Below are positions 12,501-23,353 of a stretch of DNA of 64,000 nucleotides, one piece after another. Under the pieces are notes generated by a model. The model saw only the letters and a list, made by a program, of their open reading frames with translations, was not told where the DNA came from and made no database searches. The position numbers were made by a program, and so were the translations under genes. The stretch's first letter is position 1; every line of letters begins with the position of its first letter. Source of the DNA: Telopea speciosissima (Eukaryota > Streptophyta > Magnoliopsida > Proteales > Proteaceae); the NCBI RefSeq assembly GCF_018873765.1, contig NC_057925.1:62194470-62258469 (forward strand). Reading direction: 5' to 3'.

Positions 12501-15500
12501 GGAGTTAGGGTTTATGGGATTCAAACCAAAAATAAAGGGGATCAATTGGGGGAAAGGATTAGAAGAATAGAAGAAGAATTTTGGCGTCAAACTTACTGGA
12601 GATTCCACTGGCAGCAAGCTTCGACACTTGTGAAGGATAAAGCCACCTTCGAATTTGAAGAAGATCCTCCCAGCCATCACGGCGTAAGGAGTCAACCGGA
12701 TTCCACCAGTGCCTTTCCACCTTGATAGAACCACAAGGATGTACACTCACAAGGAGCACAGGAGCAGCAACAATGGCAGCCAACAAGCAAAAGGTTTTTT
12801 CATTAATCAAATTCGTGTGCAATGCTGGCCTCCCTTCCAAACTTATATAGAAGACTCAAAAATAGACTTAGACACTAAAAAGGAATGGCCTAATCCTATC
12901 CCTAACCTATTAGGTAATTTAAATTGACTAGGAAACTAAAATACTAAAGGAAATAGACTCAAAACATGACTGGACTTATAGAGTCCTAATCCAGCCCAAC
13001 TTACATCACATGACCACTTAAGTTGTCACATGACCACTTAACCAAGTCACATGATCACTTAAATTGAACTAATTGGATGCAACCAATTTGAACCGGTTCA
13101 ATTAAAAAACATAAAAATAAACTAAGTATTGGGCTAATCCCGTATGCAACTTATGTACCCCTAGTTTAGGCTCATTAAAGTGGCCTAATACATAGAAAAC
13201 CCTTGCGAACAAAGGCCCAACATGTATCTAACCCAACCCTAGGCCTATTTCTAAAGAAATAAGCCAATATCTATGATGAACCTGCATCACAAACCTTTGA
13301 AGTTTGTGGTAGGAGGGATTGACGAGAAATTAGGGAATCTCAAATTTCTAGTGGAGGCAGTTGCCACGGCTCACGACAACATCTTCTTTGTTTATGAAAG
13401 AAATGAAATCTAAGACAGCAAGGGAAAATTACCCAGGTGTCAAATGAGAGAAAGAATTTGACCCTTCAACCCTCAATATGTAAGAAATTACTTGTGGCTT
13501 TATAGACTTCCTCTACTTCAGAGATAGAGGGATCCAAAGAAGCAATGATCATCACTAGCACGGCTATCATGTCTGTCTTCAGAAACAATGTCGATGTCTT
13601 GTGATCACCTTCTCTCTTGTGAAAGCGGCATCAGTCCTATTGAACGATTCAATGCCTCCAAGTTCCCCACTCGATTTGGTGGCCATTTTCAGGTTCAGCT
13701 CTGAAGGTTACATTGATGGCAAGAATGATCATTAACTTGATGATTGTCTTAGATGCTGTCTTGTTGCTGGTAAGAAGGTCCCCTTGAGAAGGCTAACCCC
13801 GGCCATGATATCCTCTCTAAGAAGGGGAGGTTTTCCTAGGTTAATTTGCAGATAGGATCAATGGTATATTTACACGAGGTTGGATGACTCATGGTTTGAG
13901 GTGGAGGTGGAAAGTGGAAACACTTCCATGTTACCAAAAACCATTCTACCCCACAAGATCATTCCTCGGAACAGAATAATATAGAACTTCTTGCTCAGAA
14001 TCACTCTTGCAAAACAGAAATGTTGCCAAACGGGGTCTAAAGCCTCTTTCTGGCAGCATGGAGGTCCTTCCTAATGTTGTTCCATTATCTATTCTCCAGC
14101 CTTTACTAGCATTCTCCCTCCCATTCAGTAGACTTTGGCTACCTTGTGAAGGATTCAAATTTCATCTCGCTTCCATAAGATCCTTGTTATTAGTAATACT
14201 TTCCTCTTAAATATAGTTGCCCAGAAGGAATCGGGTTTTGTTACATCTTTAACTTAATAAGCCCTTTCCCTTTATACCTCTCCATGACCTTATTCTATTT
14301 GTTCATTCATCTTATTTGTTTCTCCTTTGGTGTCTCTTGAAGATTTGTTTGTGATGCAATCCCGGGGTTCAGAAACCTTGTTTGGGTTCTCTATGGGCCC
14401 ACCCATGTGCCTAAATAGATCAATGTGTAATGGGAGTGGCAATCTCGTAATTAACCAGATTCAGAGGGGTCACTTGGTAATTAAAAGGGCTAAAGACAAA
14501 AGGAAATAGCATTTATTGAATAGGGGCAAACTTGGGTTGATAAATATGGACAAAAGAGAGTAAAGAGAGTAGGGGGGTTAATAATGGAAAGAAGGATAGG
14601 GGGGATTATGTTATGTCAATGAGGTTGTTGTCAACTAGCAAGGGTGGAAAACCAGTCTCGGTTCAGGTAGAATATCTCCATCATATAGGCTCCTTTCAAC
14701 CCAAGATTTCAGGCATAGAATCCTAACATCTAAACCTCTTAAGATCGACTAGCATCAGAGTTAAAAATTAATTGAATGAGTCACATTAATACATTATATT
14801 TTGCAAATAGACCCTAGCAGTGAGTGAGAGATCACGTTAAGTTTCATTTTGAAAAACCCAATTCCAGTGGAGTTTTAGGCCGGGAATATGCTGGTAGGGT
14901 CGCTCAGAGGTAGTGACTCTAACCTCCCTACTTGAAGGTGGATGGAGGAGGCAATAGAGAGATCAAACAAATCTCTCAAGGTTTGGACAGTCGATTTCAA
15001 CAAGGTAAAGGACAATAAAGAAAGTATTAATAGGAGATGAGAAAGGAGGATGCAGTAGAACGGAAAGAACAAATTGTACCTGAGAGAGGAAGAAGAATGC
15101 TTGCTGCCAACTGGCTGCCTCTAAGCCCACGCAGGCTACACTCAAAATCAAACTCAATATTCCATTCTCTATTCTGCTCATTACGTTGGGTTGCTTAAAA
15201 TATATAAAGAAAAAAAAATAGTCTCCTAACCAAACTCTAAAACAGAAATAGATTTAAAATCAAATCTTATCTCCTTGTTGCTTATTCTTCAAATGATTGG
15301 AGTTGTATAACCTGTCAGATTCCTGTTCGTCCATTCAATGGTTGTCTTAACTTCTCATCGGGACTTTGTGTCAATGTTGTTGATCTTGAGCGTCTGCAAT
15401 GATAGATTTATCTTGGAGATGCCCAATATTTGTTTCCCATTCTTGCATTCTGTTTGTATTGTAAGACTTTGGTCTCAAAACAATAAATAGTCGTCTTTAG

Positions 15501-17830
15501 AAGCTTTCACCATTTATCCTTTATGCAGTTGATTGAGCCTTTTACTATTAGTTTTGTTGTCGGCCTTGGATATCTTAAGGAATTTGCTGAATATCTGTCG
15601 CTAAATCTTGCATTTTTGAGTCACTTAAATGCTTTTCAATGCAGGGCAAGGATAAAACAGCTGAGGAAAGAAGGATTGCCATTTGCATTTTTGATGACGT
15701 TGCAGAGCAATGCCGAGAAGCAGCTTTGAAGTATGCAAAATATTTAAGCTTAAATTCATTTTTTAGTTTGTGCTTTTTTGCATTGTGTTTATTCTGTGTA
15801 TTGATGGTACAGGTATTATGATACATACCTTCCTTTCCTTTTGGAAGCCTGCAATGACGACAACCCAGATGTTCGGCAGGTTTGTGTTTTGACCAGCACC
15901 TATGGTGGTTCTGATTCTTCATAAGTTTATAATACATACCTTCCTTTCCTTTCTGCCTTTCACTTGTTGGGGGGGGGTGTTAATTTTTCTTCACTATTGT
16001 ATTTACAGGCAGCGGTATATGGAATTGGTGTTTGTGCTGAGTTTGGTGGATCTGTATTTAGACCTCTTGTTGGAGGTAGCTTTCTTATTCTTTTTGCATA
16101 TCTTCAAAAGTTAGGCCCCTTTGTGGCTTGTATTTAATTATGTGAACTTTACATGCTCTGTATGAGAAGACTGTTCTACTTGGCTTGTTGCAGAGGCTCT
16201 TTCCAGGCTAAATGTTGTGATAAGGCATCCTAATGCACTCCATTCGGATAATGTAATGGCATATGACAATGCTGTTTCAGCTCTTGGGAAAATATGCCAG
16301 TACCATCGTGAAAATATTGATGCTTCTCAGGTACTTCCATCTTTCTGTTTGATGTTTCTAGTGTTGATTTTTGTAGCATGAAGTGCTTCGAGTTAATGTG
16401 CATTAATTTCTGTGTTTCAAACCTCCGGCTATAGCATTATGAATTAGTATGTTGTTACCATTTATTTTATTTAACATTACAGAAATCTTTGGCAAGCCAT
16501 TATTATTATTATTAAAATAAAATGCCTTGTTTTCTTTAGTCATTTATGTTTTGTGGCAGGTTGTTCCTGCTTGGTTGAGCTGCTTGCCAATAAAAGGTGA
16601 TTTGATTGAGGCCAAAGTTGTTCATGAACAGCTTTGCTCAATGGTTGAAAGGTAATAAACTATATCATATTGCATATTGAATTACGAATTTATTCCATGC
16701 TTTTTTCTTATACCTAGTTGTACAGTTTTTTTTTCTTTCTGTAGATGTGTTTTCGCATTACATTCAAATTCAAGTTGGATCTTCATGTTTATTTACAGGT
16801 CTGATAGGGATCTTTTGGGCCCGAACAATCAGTTTCTTCCTAAGATTGTTGCAATCTTTGCCGAGGTACGTTTATTTATTATTGGGATACTTCCAGCATG
16901 CCTGTTGTTGCTTCTCTTTCCATCATGCACCCCCATTTTTTGGCCATGTGGATCAATGATTTGGGAGGCTGACCCCGCTGACCCCGTTGGATAGACTTGG
17001 GACCACCTCGATGGGACACCTGTCAAGTTTGGTGGCCTAACTTAACCTTATATCCCACAATGTGCGGGGTCTGTCCATTGATTTTCAACAGGTTCCAGAG
17101 GAGTTCAGTTTTCTTCATTACACTTTTCAAATTCATTTTAAATCTAATAATAACACATGGGTGTTTCAACATTGATCTGAAAGTTAGACTATGAATAGAT
17201 GCTGGCTGGCATTAACAACATGTGTACCAAATTTGGGGCCCACCTGAGCCGTGTCACATGGCAGTAATTTGTTATTGTTGAATGGATTTTGTGGTCTGAA
17301 ACTACTACTGTTTCATTGAACAGAGAGATGCTAGGAATTGTGAAATGAAAATTCCTTGCTTTCTCCTCATCTCTGGTTTCAGACTTTGACATTACAAATT
17401 TCAGAAGGCATGTGGTCAGGAGTAGTCCACTTTTGGACCTCAGGACCTGGTCCCAGGGTTTCAGTTTTTGGAGTCTGATTTGCTGGATTAGCCAATCTGA
17501 TCAGGATCGGCAGTGCTCAGTCCAACAATACAATTCCCATACCCAAGGAATTCACCTGCCATTCACCCGTCCATTTCTTAAACTAAGAATATCGGCCAAG
17601 TTTGGGTTGGACAGCTTGGTTTTCTGTATTCTGTATTCATTGTGGTGATTGGATGTTTTGTGTAGGTTCTATGTGCAGGCAGGGAATTTGCTACAGAGCA
17701 AACCGCCAGTCGAATGATCAATCTTTTGAGGCAGTTACAACAGACTTTGCCGCCTTCTACTCTAGCATCAACTTTGTCGTCGTTGCAGCCTCAGCAACAG
17801 CTTGCGCTGCAATCCATCCTCTCTTCATAG
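516..17830 (+). CDS. IPO5: Importin-5 / karyopherin beta-3 (KETCH1-type), C-terminal 638 codons, 18 exons
   Basis: Nuclear import receptor of the importin-beta family: a HEAT-repeat solenoid that binds cargo in the cytoplasm and releases it to RanGTP in the nucleus. The Arabidopsis relative KETCH1 is known to import HYL1 and ribosomal proteins. Exons: 516-620, 1117-1182, 1268-1432, 1952-2026, 2136-2290, 3070-3205, 3296-3365, 3465-3592, 3714-3770, 5755-5940, 6027-6119, 15645-15730, 15813-15879, 16009-16075, 16194-16330, 16560-16651, 16799-16865, 17666-17830. They sum to 1917 nt, stay in frame across every GT-AG junction and end at TAG. Readable family blocks include [16 protein letters not shown], an acidic loop (2250-2290), a second Glu-rich stretch (5860-5940), [20 protein letters not shown] and a Gln-rich tail ending in QSILSS. 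The family is about 1,100 residues long, so the N-terminal ~480 residues lie left of the window. No stop or frameshift is seen; it looks functional. Confidence 0.95.
4009..4925. repeat. Tandem duplication of ~190 bp in importin intron, second copy split by a MITE
   Basis: Copy 1 (about 4009-4202) and copy 2 (about 4203-4370, resuming about 4882-4925) share the same order of motifs: GTTAGGGAT, a TTCAC block, AGGTAAGATTATAA, GGGGCAGGATTTTG, an AGAATCGCTGA block and GAGTGAATTTATATAGAA. The second copy is interrupted by the element at 4371-4881. It lies within the intron 3771-5754. Confidence 0.75.
4371..4881. mobile_element. MITE-like element with imperfect terminal inverted repeats
   Basis: The left end reads GGCCCCGTTTGTTTAG and the right end, reverse-complemented, reads GGCCTGTTCATTTAAT; both continue into a GGTGGGATT block. 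The ends match a second element at 26379-26661. The target duplication is not clean (ATT-like). There is no transposase. It interrupts the second copy of a tandem duplication. Confidence 0.65.
8116..8446. mobile_element. Tourist/Harbinger-like MITE, TSD TTA
   Basis: The terminal inverted repeats are about 60 bp: left GGCTCCATTTGGTTGCAAGG, right reverse complement GGCTATGTTTGGTTGCAAGG. Both then run through a GGGAAGTGAAAATTTT block. The element is flanked by TTA on both sides (8113-8115 and 8447-8449), the duplication typical of PIF/Harbinger elements. It is non-autonomous, with no ORF. Confidence 0.85.
8897..9420 (-). mobile_element. RTE-type LINE, 3' fragment
   Basis: On the minus strand, 9376-9191 encodes [16 protein letters not shown], the conserved C-terminal motif of plant RTE reverse transcriptase ORFs. 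The 3' end at about 8950-8897 has the family-typical GTTGGGATAAGGCTGAGT followed by TTGTTGTTTG repeats. The piece is 5'-truncated and disrupted. Confidence 0.75.
9650..9890 (-). mobile_element. Second RTE LINE 3' remnant
   Basis: The minus-strand sequence repeats the RTE 3' end (GGGATTAGGCTTAGTTG followed by TTATTGTTG) and the GTCGGCAACATG/TCTATACGAGG blocks seen in the neighbouring copy. It is more diverged and has no intact coding sequence. Confidence 0.6.
10292..11319 (-). repeat. 3' LTR of the non-autonomous element
   Basis: A 1028-bp LTR. It is highly similar to 12241-13289 but lacks a ~21-bp tandem duplication of the GTCACATGACCACTTAA block found there at about 13021-13041. Short ORFs inside are incidental. 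Confidence 0.85.
11374..12087 (-). CDS. 237-codon ORF inside the non-autonomous LTR element, function unknown
   Basis: This is the only sizeable frame in the element's interior. The open frame continues upstream of the chosen Met to about 12240. Readable content: an N-terminal part with [20 protein letters not shown] (about 12090-12150, upstream of the Met), a Cys-containing middle, an acidic Glu/Asp-rich region and a basic C-terminus. I see no retroviral domain and no family I recognise. It could be a diverged gag remnant, a captured host exon or non-functional sequence. No close second copy is in the window, because the third family member is a solo LTR. Confidence 0.4.
   Translation of the reverse strand: MVDMLSQSGEICIMPTDKICVEFGCSSYHDGAWCQLVPHSKSFIAVGGDWLDERQGRIEPENNSCVLPDRHRLYHLFTLIGLQPKVTTSTVQPHGLPNMSTQTQVASTVFEDSPMADAPTEDPTKVIYVEETNIDKAELVEDEKLIESIPKENNDLQDATLKEVELVSHALDEKVANTEGSMDETLTFFCDSQSEHIEFVMPPWFFKRKLHALKTLSPMFLPHRNFVWGWLKLLITY
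12241..13289 (-). repeat. 5' LTR of the non-autonomous element
   Basis: A 1049-bp LTR directly followed (minus strand) by the primer-binding site. Relative to the other LTR it carries a small tandem duplication and scattered substitutions, so insertion is not very recent. Confidence 0.85.
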
Positions 17831-19960
17831 TTCTTGGGTATTTGTGTTTGGGGCTACTCATCGTTCCTTTTGGAGAATTGCTGCGTTCAGTTTGTTTTGT
17901 CTATTAATGTTCATTACCCATTCTTTCCATAATGTATTCTTATTGTTCCTTTGGCTTGGGATTTTCTGGCAATGCGATGTTTTGGTCAGGTGAGGATAAA
18001 AGTCGTGCGGGTGGAGGAAAAATGTTATTATGTAGATGTGTATATTACAAGCGTTTTATTTGTCGTCCGGTTTTGTCCGGGGGTAAGGGGAAAAAAGAAG
18101 AGATGGCTGGTGGTGGTCATTGAGAGTCTTGTCGGTTGTTGCGGGGTTTGAGGATTGCTGATGAGGCAATTCTTGTTGCAGTTTTGGTGATCTTAATATA
18201 TCTATACTTTTTTTGCCAATCTAATTTTTCTTCTATCAATTGTGAGAAACCTTCATAATTTATGAACATACTATTATGACTCCTCCATGTTCAAAAAACT
18301 GTTGTGCTATGTCTCCTAAATAAATCACTCTTACAAATATAACTTTGATCTGTTGTACAGCATTTAGTGATTGGTTCGATGAGATTAGTATTCTGTTGGC
18401 TCTGTCATTTGTTCAGTGTTACCACGGAAGTGTTGGGGAGGGAGGGAGGGAGGGAGGGAGGGGGGGGAGGAAGATAAAAGGGTAAATTGTGCCACAAGTC
18501 CCAGATGTTCGGGAAATAGTAGCCGCAGCTGATTTTTAACTTTTAACAAAAAAAAGTATTGGTTTACAAAATACCCTTTTCTCTGTTAGAGGTAAAGAAC
18601 TAATTAAACGACTACAGAGCGATTTCTCAGATTATCATATTGTTCTGAAAGAATGGTTGCCTTGTGTTGCGATAAAGGTTTGATAGTGGAGAAAAAATGT
18701 TTGGAGTTTGTCTTTCAGTACTGAGTTTGTGGTTTCATTTGATCAAAATATTTAGAGCTTAAGACTGCCACTGCTGAGTTTCAACTCTTGTAAGTCATTG
18801 GTTTGCATCTTCTTTTCAGGTTTTTACCAAATATAGTGAGTATTAGTTAGGTTTCACAATCAAAATTATAATTTTTTGTTTTCCTTTTCAAAGGTGATTT
18901 CACTTCTCTTACTTGCAACCAGTCTGGGCCTTAGGGTTGTCTTTTTGTCTCCATTTTGAACTTTCGTTACGGCATATTAAAACGTAGAGGCAAAGTTTGG
19001 ACATACTAAAGGGTAGAGGTTTCACCTTAAAGAAGTTTTAGATAGTTGGATTCAGCTATAGTTTCTTGAATTTGGTCTTTGATCATGGGGTTTTTAGCTC
19101 TCTTTTTTGTTCTTTTTAATTGATATGTGAGAAAATGGTGACAATATCTAGCATTTTGAGTATGTTCTTCGGATTATGTTATGAAGATCACATTTGAGTT
19201 ATAGCTCTTGAGGAAAAAGCCCCGTTGATTAATTTTTTCTCTCCTGTGCAAAAAGTGTTTTCTTTTTATTATATATTTTTCCCTTTAGTTGTGTTTCAGC
19301 TGCGGTGTAATTTATCCTAAATAAATGTTGATCCCAACTCAATGTGCTCTGCTTCCAAATTAGCATTAGAAGATTGGAATGAATGATAGAAGTGGTTTCT
19401 CCGAAATGATTTTGAGTTCGATGACAATCTTGAGGAGTTTTATGCAAAAAAAAATTTCCGGGCGGTGGGCGGGGGGCGGGGGAGGGGAGATACGTCAAAC
19501 CCAGCATCAATAATATATAGAACTAGGACTGCTTAAATGAAATTAGATTTGATTAGCTAAGGGCCTACTCATGCAGACTGTTTGAGGTTGTTGGTCCTGG
19601 GATCCTCTTGAAGGTTGCACCCTCTCTTCAACAAAACCTGAACTTTGATGGGTCCTCTTCTGTCTCTTTCTCTCTCTCAATTGGATGACCATTATTTGGA
19701 TTATTTCAGCTCATTGATTCGAGGCCCCTGAAAGATCTCTCACCTCACTTGGAGATTTAAATCTTAAGCCTCTTCCATAAAAATCTCATTCTCTAATGGA
19801 AGAAACATATTAGCAGATGTTGCTATGGGTGGTATGGCAGTATTTGGAGAGAAAACGGTTAATACCATGCCTGATTACAAGGAGTTGTCCCTAATCTACA
19901 TGGCATAACCATGTCCGGTTACAAGAAATCATCCTCATTTACATGGCATGAAAATATAAA
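17831..19960 (+). other. Importin 3' flank with G-rich tracts; no gene
   Basis: The 3' UTR probably occupies the first few hundred bases after the TAG. Two plus-strand G-rich tracts follow: (GGGA)n at 18435-18470 and a GGGC/GGGG tract at 19460-19488. Both meet the simple four-run G-quadruplex pattern. I see no coding region. Confidence 0.6.
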
Positions 19961-20305
19961 GGGTAATTTACACATCACCTCCTAATTTTTAAACGAAACT
20001 CAGATCACCCCCTGGTTTGACCCCAATATGACAAATTAGTCTCTACTGTTAGTTTTATGCTGTTAAGTGATGATGTCAGCCAGTTAAATAAATTTAAATC
20101 CCTAAACTACCCTTGACCAATGTTGAAGATGAAGGGTAGTATTGTAAATTTAATTCTAATGTTTTAGTACAAGTGTAAAATAGTCCTTTCACATCAATAA
20201 CTAGACTAACACCGTTACTGTAGAGGGGGCGATTTAAGTTTTTTCAAAAACCAGGCGATGATCTAAGTTTCGTTTGAAAATCAGGAGATGACGTGTAATT
20301 TGCCC
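19961..20305. mobile_element. MULE-type MITE with 9-bp target duplication
   Basis: The inverted repeats are about 55 bp: left GGGTAATTTACACATCACCT, right reverse complement GGGCAAATTACACGTCATCT. The flanking 9-bp direct repeat AAATATAAA (19952-19960 and 20306-20314) is exact; a 9-bp duplication is diagnostic of Mutator-like elements. The interior is non-coding. Confidence 0.88.
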
Positions 20306-20923
20306 AAATATAAAATAACAGTGTAGAATAGACAATGATGACACGGCTGCTGAACCAAAGGCGCAAAACCATTTTTGTGATATTTCTTTTTTTCTTTTGA
20401 TGAAATTGTGATAATTCCAAGTAAACCAGTTACTGCATGAACCTAGAAAAGGAAAAAAAAAAAAAAAGAAAAAGACTTTTGGCCTAGCACAATCAAGAAT
20501 TGCATAAGAGGGACCCCCACTCCTTCCACTCCTATAAAACTCTATGGTTGTTTCGGTGAAGACGTGCAAGTATGTTATCAGAGATTTGCCCATTTGGTTG
20601 GGAATGTTTGACCTAAATTATTAAATTAATTTTTATATATCAATAATACAAAACAAATTTTTTTTTTTATTAAAACTAACACAGGTCCACGTATCCATAG
20701 ATTCTCTCACAGGAAGTTGTCCTGCTTGACATAGATCATGGAGACCCACTTTTTTTCTTGTCTTTCCTCCAACAAAAAAAAAAAAAGTTTATAAAAAGAT
20801 CCATATTAGGGTTGCATTAAAATTAAACTCAGAGAAATGCCTTACCAAAAAAGGTATATAAATCCTTTTCTAATTCACAAAAAAAAAACCTAAAACCATT
20901 AGACTATTTTATATATATATATA

Positions 20924-21080
20924 GGGGAAAGTTTTCGTACACGGCCTGTAAGTATGCACAATCGTGTCCCCTCTCACAAAGAGTTGGAAAAATCATAAAC
21001 CTTTACTCATTAATTAATGCCTTGAAACTCTCACCCTCTCACATTCACGGTTTATACAACCGTATATGAAAACTTTCTCC
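20924..21080. mobile_element. Small MITE in a TA-repeat
   Basis: A 157-bp unit whose ends are inverted repeats: GGGGAAAGTTTTCGTACACG and, from the right, GGAGAAAGTTTTCATATACG. It is bounded on both sides by ATATATATATA, which is either the target duplication or a preferred TA target. Confidence 0.7.
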
Positions 21081-21321
21081 ATATATATATATATTGAATA
21101 ATCTTTTTGGGTGGCCAATCAATTGAGCCATTTATGCATCAATGAAAGAGACATTTTGCCTTCCAGTTTGTATTTTAAACAAACGCAGCCTGCACGATAA
21201 CACATTCTCTCATCTACTCATTTACCCTCAAACCCTATGTTTTGGGTCCATCTCAAGGGATACATGGCATGCCTCCACGTGGCAACCTTTCGTGCCTTCA
21301 CGACTTTTTCTGTTGGAGTTG

Positions 21322-21324
<3 letters not shown>

Positions 21325-21356
<32 letters not shown>
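21325..21356. repeat. (GA)16 microsatellite
   Basis: An uninterrupted GA dinucleotide run about 1.2 kb upstream of the ERF start codon. Confidence 0.95.
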
Positions 21357-21358
<2 letters not shown>

Positions 21359-22268
21359 TTCTAAGCCCACAAATGAGGAGGATGATAAAATTATACATCC
21401 AAAGGTGTGGGGAATCCATTAATAAGACTGAGCAAACCTGTGGAATTTCTCTTTCTTTGAGTGTGCCCCTTTTTTATTGTAATGACATGCATGTCCCTTT
21501 GTTTACCAATAAAAAGACTTGCATGTCCCTTATGCTTTTTTTTAAAAGGTATGAATCAAAATTCAAATTTTTTTTTTTTGGCAAGAATGAATAAAAATTC
21601 AATAGGGACAGAAGAACACACTGAGACTCCAAAGAAGGGGGAGCCAAAGTGAAAAGGAGAAGAAAATAAAAAAAGACACAATAACTACCTCACCAGGAGT
21701 TTCTATCTACAGACAATAAATGGATAGGGAGATCCCCGGAATGAACAACACACCTATTTATAGGGGAGTCAAAGTAGGAGGCTAGGACCCAATCTAAAAA
21801 TCTAGATTGTATTTAATTTCAAAAGAAAAAAAGTTCCAGAAATTATTGAAATGTTCATGACTTCCTGGACCATCTTCTTTTATTTTAGTTTCTTTCTATC
21901 AAAACATAATAAGATGGCTCCACAAAATACAAGCTTACCCATGTCCCTTATGCTTTGATATGTCAATTGATATTTTAGTTTTGTAATATTTTTAACCAAC
22001 CAATTCAATCTCTCTCATGTGGTTAGTCTGTGTTGATCATAGAAAATTGATCCAATGGAATCCAGTAAAAGTAACTGAATTAAGCATCTTTGTGATGGCC
22101 AAGAGAGTACTAGCTAGGAATAATCTGATTTGAGTTGCAAACATAAGGTGATATTTCCATTATGATGTCAAGGGCAAAAGAGACATTTTGTCAAGAGATG
22201 GAACTAACATGTTTGGCATAAAAGAAAGGGAAACCAAAATTTTTTTGCAGATACCATGAGCAATAGAA

Positions 22269-22276
22269 TATATAAA
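22269..22276 (+). promoter_or_regulatory. Candidate TATA box of the ERF gene
   Basis: TATATAAA followed by AG, about 265 bp upstream of the ERF ATG. The distance leaves a plausible 5' UTR of about 230 bp. It is the best TATA-like match nearby, but the start site is inferred. Confidence 0.45.
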
Positions 22277-22471
22277 AGAAATAAGCCCCATAAAGACCTT
22301 AGTATAAAATTATCCAATTATTTTGTGGGAACTCATATATAGTCATCCTTAAGAACACATAAATCCAATTGACAACCAGATGAGGAAATGAGGACAGGCT
22401 CTCCACTTTCATGGAGCTAGCAGAGACACTCATCATCCTCTGGTTGTTTTCCTTGTTTTAAATCAAACCCA

Positions 22472-22508
<37 letters not shown>
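22472..22508. repeat. CT-rich microsatellite in the ERF 5' leader
   Basis: A CT run with one interruption, 32-69 bp before the ATG. Pyrimidine tracts like this are common in plant 5' UTRs near transcription starts. Confidence 0.85.
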
Positions 22509-22540
22509 AGTTCTCAATCATCTTCTAAACTGATCTCAAA

Positions 22541-23353
22541 ATGGAACTTCAGTTCCAACCACAGCAGCAGCAACATCATCAACAAGGAGAGCTTTCCATT
22601 AGTAAAGGAAATAAAATCAAGGGGAGAGGAAAGACCAATGGCAACAATAAATTTGTTGGAGTAAGACAAAGGCCTTCTGGGAGATGGGTTGCAGAGATCA
22701 AGGACACAACACAGAAGATAAGGATGTGGCTTGGCACATTCGAGACTGCGGAAGAAGCTGCTCGAGCATACGATGAGGCCGCCTGCCTTCTTCGAGGATC
22801 CAATACTCGCACTAATTTCATCACCCATGTCTCTACCAATTCCCCTCTCGCATCGCGAATTAGGAATCTTCTTAATCATAAGAAAGGTCTAAACCAGCAG
22901 GTTAATACCTCTGCTTACACCAACACCAATACCACTACCACCTTCACAACTACTACTACTACTACTACACCTTGTACTACTAGTACAGGTACAATTACTA
23001 GTACTAATTGCACCAGTATCACTGATAGTTGCTTCTCTTATGAGAAGATTCAAGGGAAGCAGATATCTGATGATGCATATAGACCAGATTTGAGCAATTG
23101 TAGCAAGGATTTCGATCTGGGTTCTTCGCAGTCTGAGCTCTCATGCATATTTGGTTCAGCATTTGATAGGTATCCAGTGAACCAAGGAGGGTTGGAGTTG
23201 TCAAAAAATGTTAGCTTTCCTGAGACACTACAGGAATCAAACATTATGGACTTGGAAAGGATGAGAGTGCATGAATACTTGGAGACTGTTCATGATCCAA
23301 CTGATGTTTTCTGGGATCTTCCCCCTCTTTGTCAGTTGTTCTGTTCAATTTGA
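22541..23353 (+). CDS. RAP2.11: AP2/ERF transcription factor, RAP2.11/ERN type
   Basis: A single-exon gene of 270 codons. One AP2/ERF DNA-binding domain spans residues 38-93, from [13 protein letters not shown] through [20 protein letters not shown] to GSNTRTNF. It has the WLG element, the RAYD element and the three-strand-plus-helix layout that binds GCC-type boxes in the nucleus. This domain variant is characteristic of Arabidopsis RAP2.11 and legume ERN factors (group V ERFs). In those relatives it acts in low-potassium response or nodulation; the role here is not shown. A basic stretch (residues 25-37) may be a nuclear localisation signal. A Gln/His-rich N-terminus and a Thr-rich low-complexity tract (about residues 125-155) flank the domain. 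The start is the first ATG after the CT-rich leader. The position next to importin-5 and alpha-tubulin supports the RAP2.11 assignment. Confidence 0.9.
   Translation: MELQFQPQQQQHHQQGELSISKGNKIKGRGKTNGNNKFVGVRQRPSGRWVAEIKDTTQKIRMWLGTFETAEEAARAYDEAACLLRGSNTRTNFITHVSTNSPLASRIRNLLNHKKGLNQQVNTSAYTNTNTTTTFTTTTTTTTPCTTSTGTITSTNCTSITDSCFSYEKIQGKQISDDAYRPDLSNCSKDFDLGSSQSELSCIFGSAFDRYPVNQGGLELSKNVSFPETLQESNIMDLERMRVHEYLETVHDPTDVFWDLPPLCQLFCSI

Larger units (their letters stand above)
10292..13289 (-). mobile_element. Non-autonomous LTR retrotransposon (LARD/TRIM-like) with ~1-kb LTRs
   Basis: LTRs at 10292-11319 and 12241-13289 flank a 921-bp interior. The 5-bp target duplication CAAAC is exact (10287-10291 and 13290-13294). 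In minus orientation the primer-binding site next to the upstream LTR reads TTGGTATCAAAGC, close to the initiator-Met tRNA complement. The polypurine tract GTTGGGGAGAGT precedes the downstream LTR. No gag, protease, integrase or reverse transcriptase is present. The tail of the interior resembles the end of a Gypsy polyprotein ([12 protein letters not shown]), so the element may derive from a Ty3 parent. In its own orientation the LTR begins TGATGCAG and ends CATTA, not the usual CA. Confidence 0.85.
6120..15644 (+). other. Importin intron of 9.5 kb, filled with repeats
   Basis: This intron is bounded by CCTATGTGG/gtgagt and gcag/GGCAAGG; both flanking exons are intact. Besides the elements listed separately, 6240-6370 and 7130-7230 carry a dispersed repeat rich in TTTCGA and GAAACC motifs, related to sequence at 37170-37410. 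The stretches 7260-8110 and 13295-15640 hold no gene or repeat end I recognise. Small ORFs here have no family resemblance. Confidence 0.8.

Noticed and set aside
21142..21594. 150-codon ORF spanning the (GA)n repeat
   Set aside because: The frame is created by the microsatellite (Arg-Glu repeat) and low-complexity flanks; no homology is recognised.
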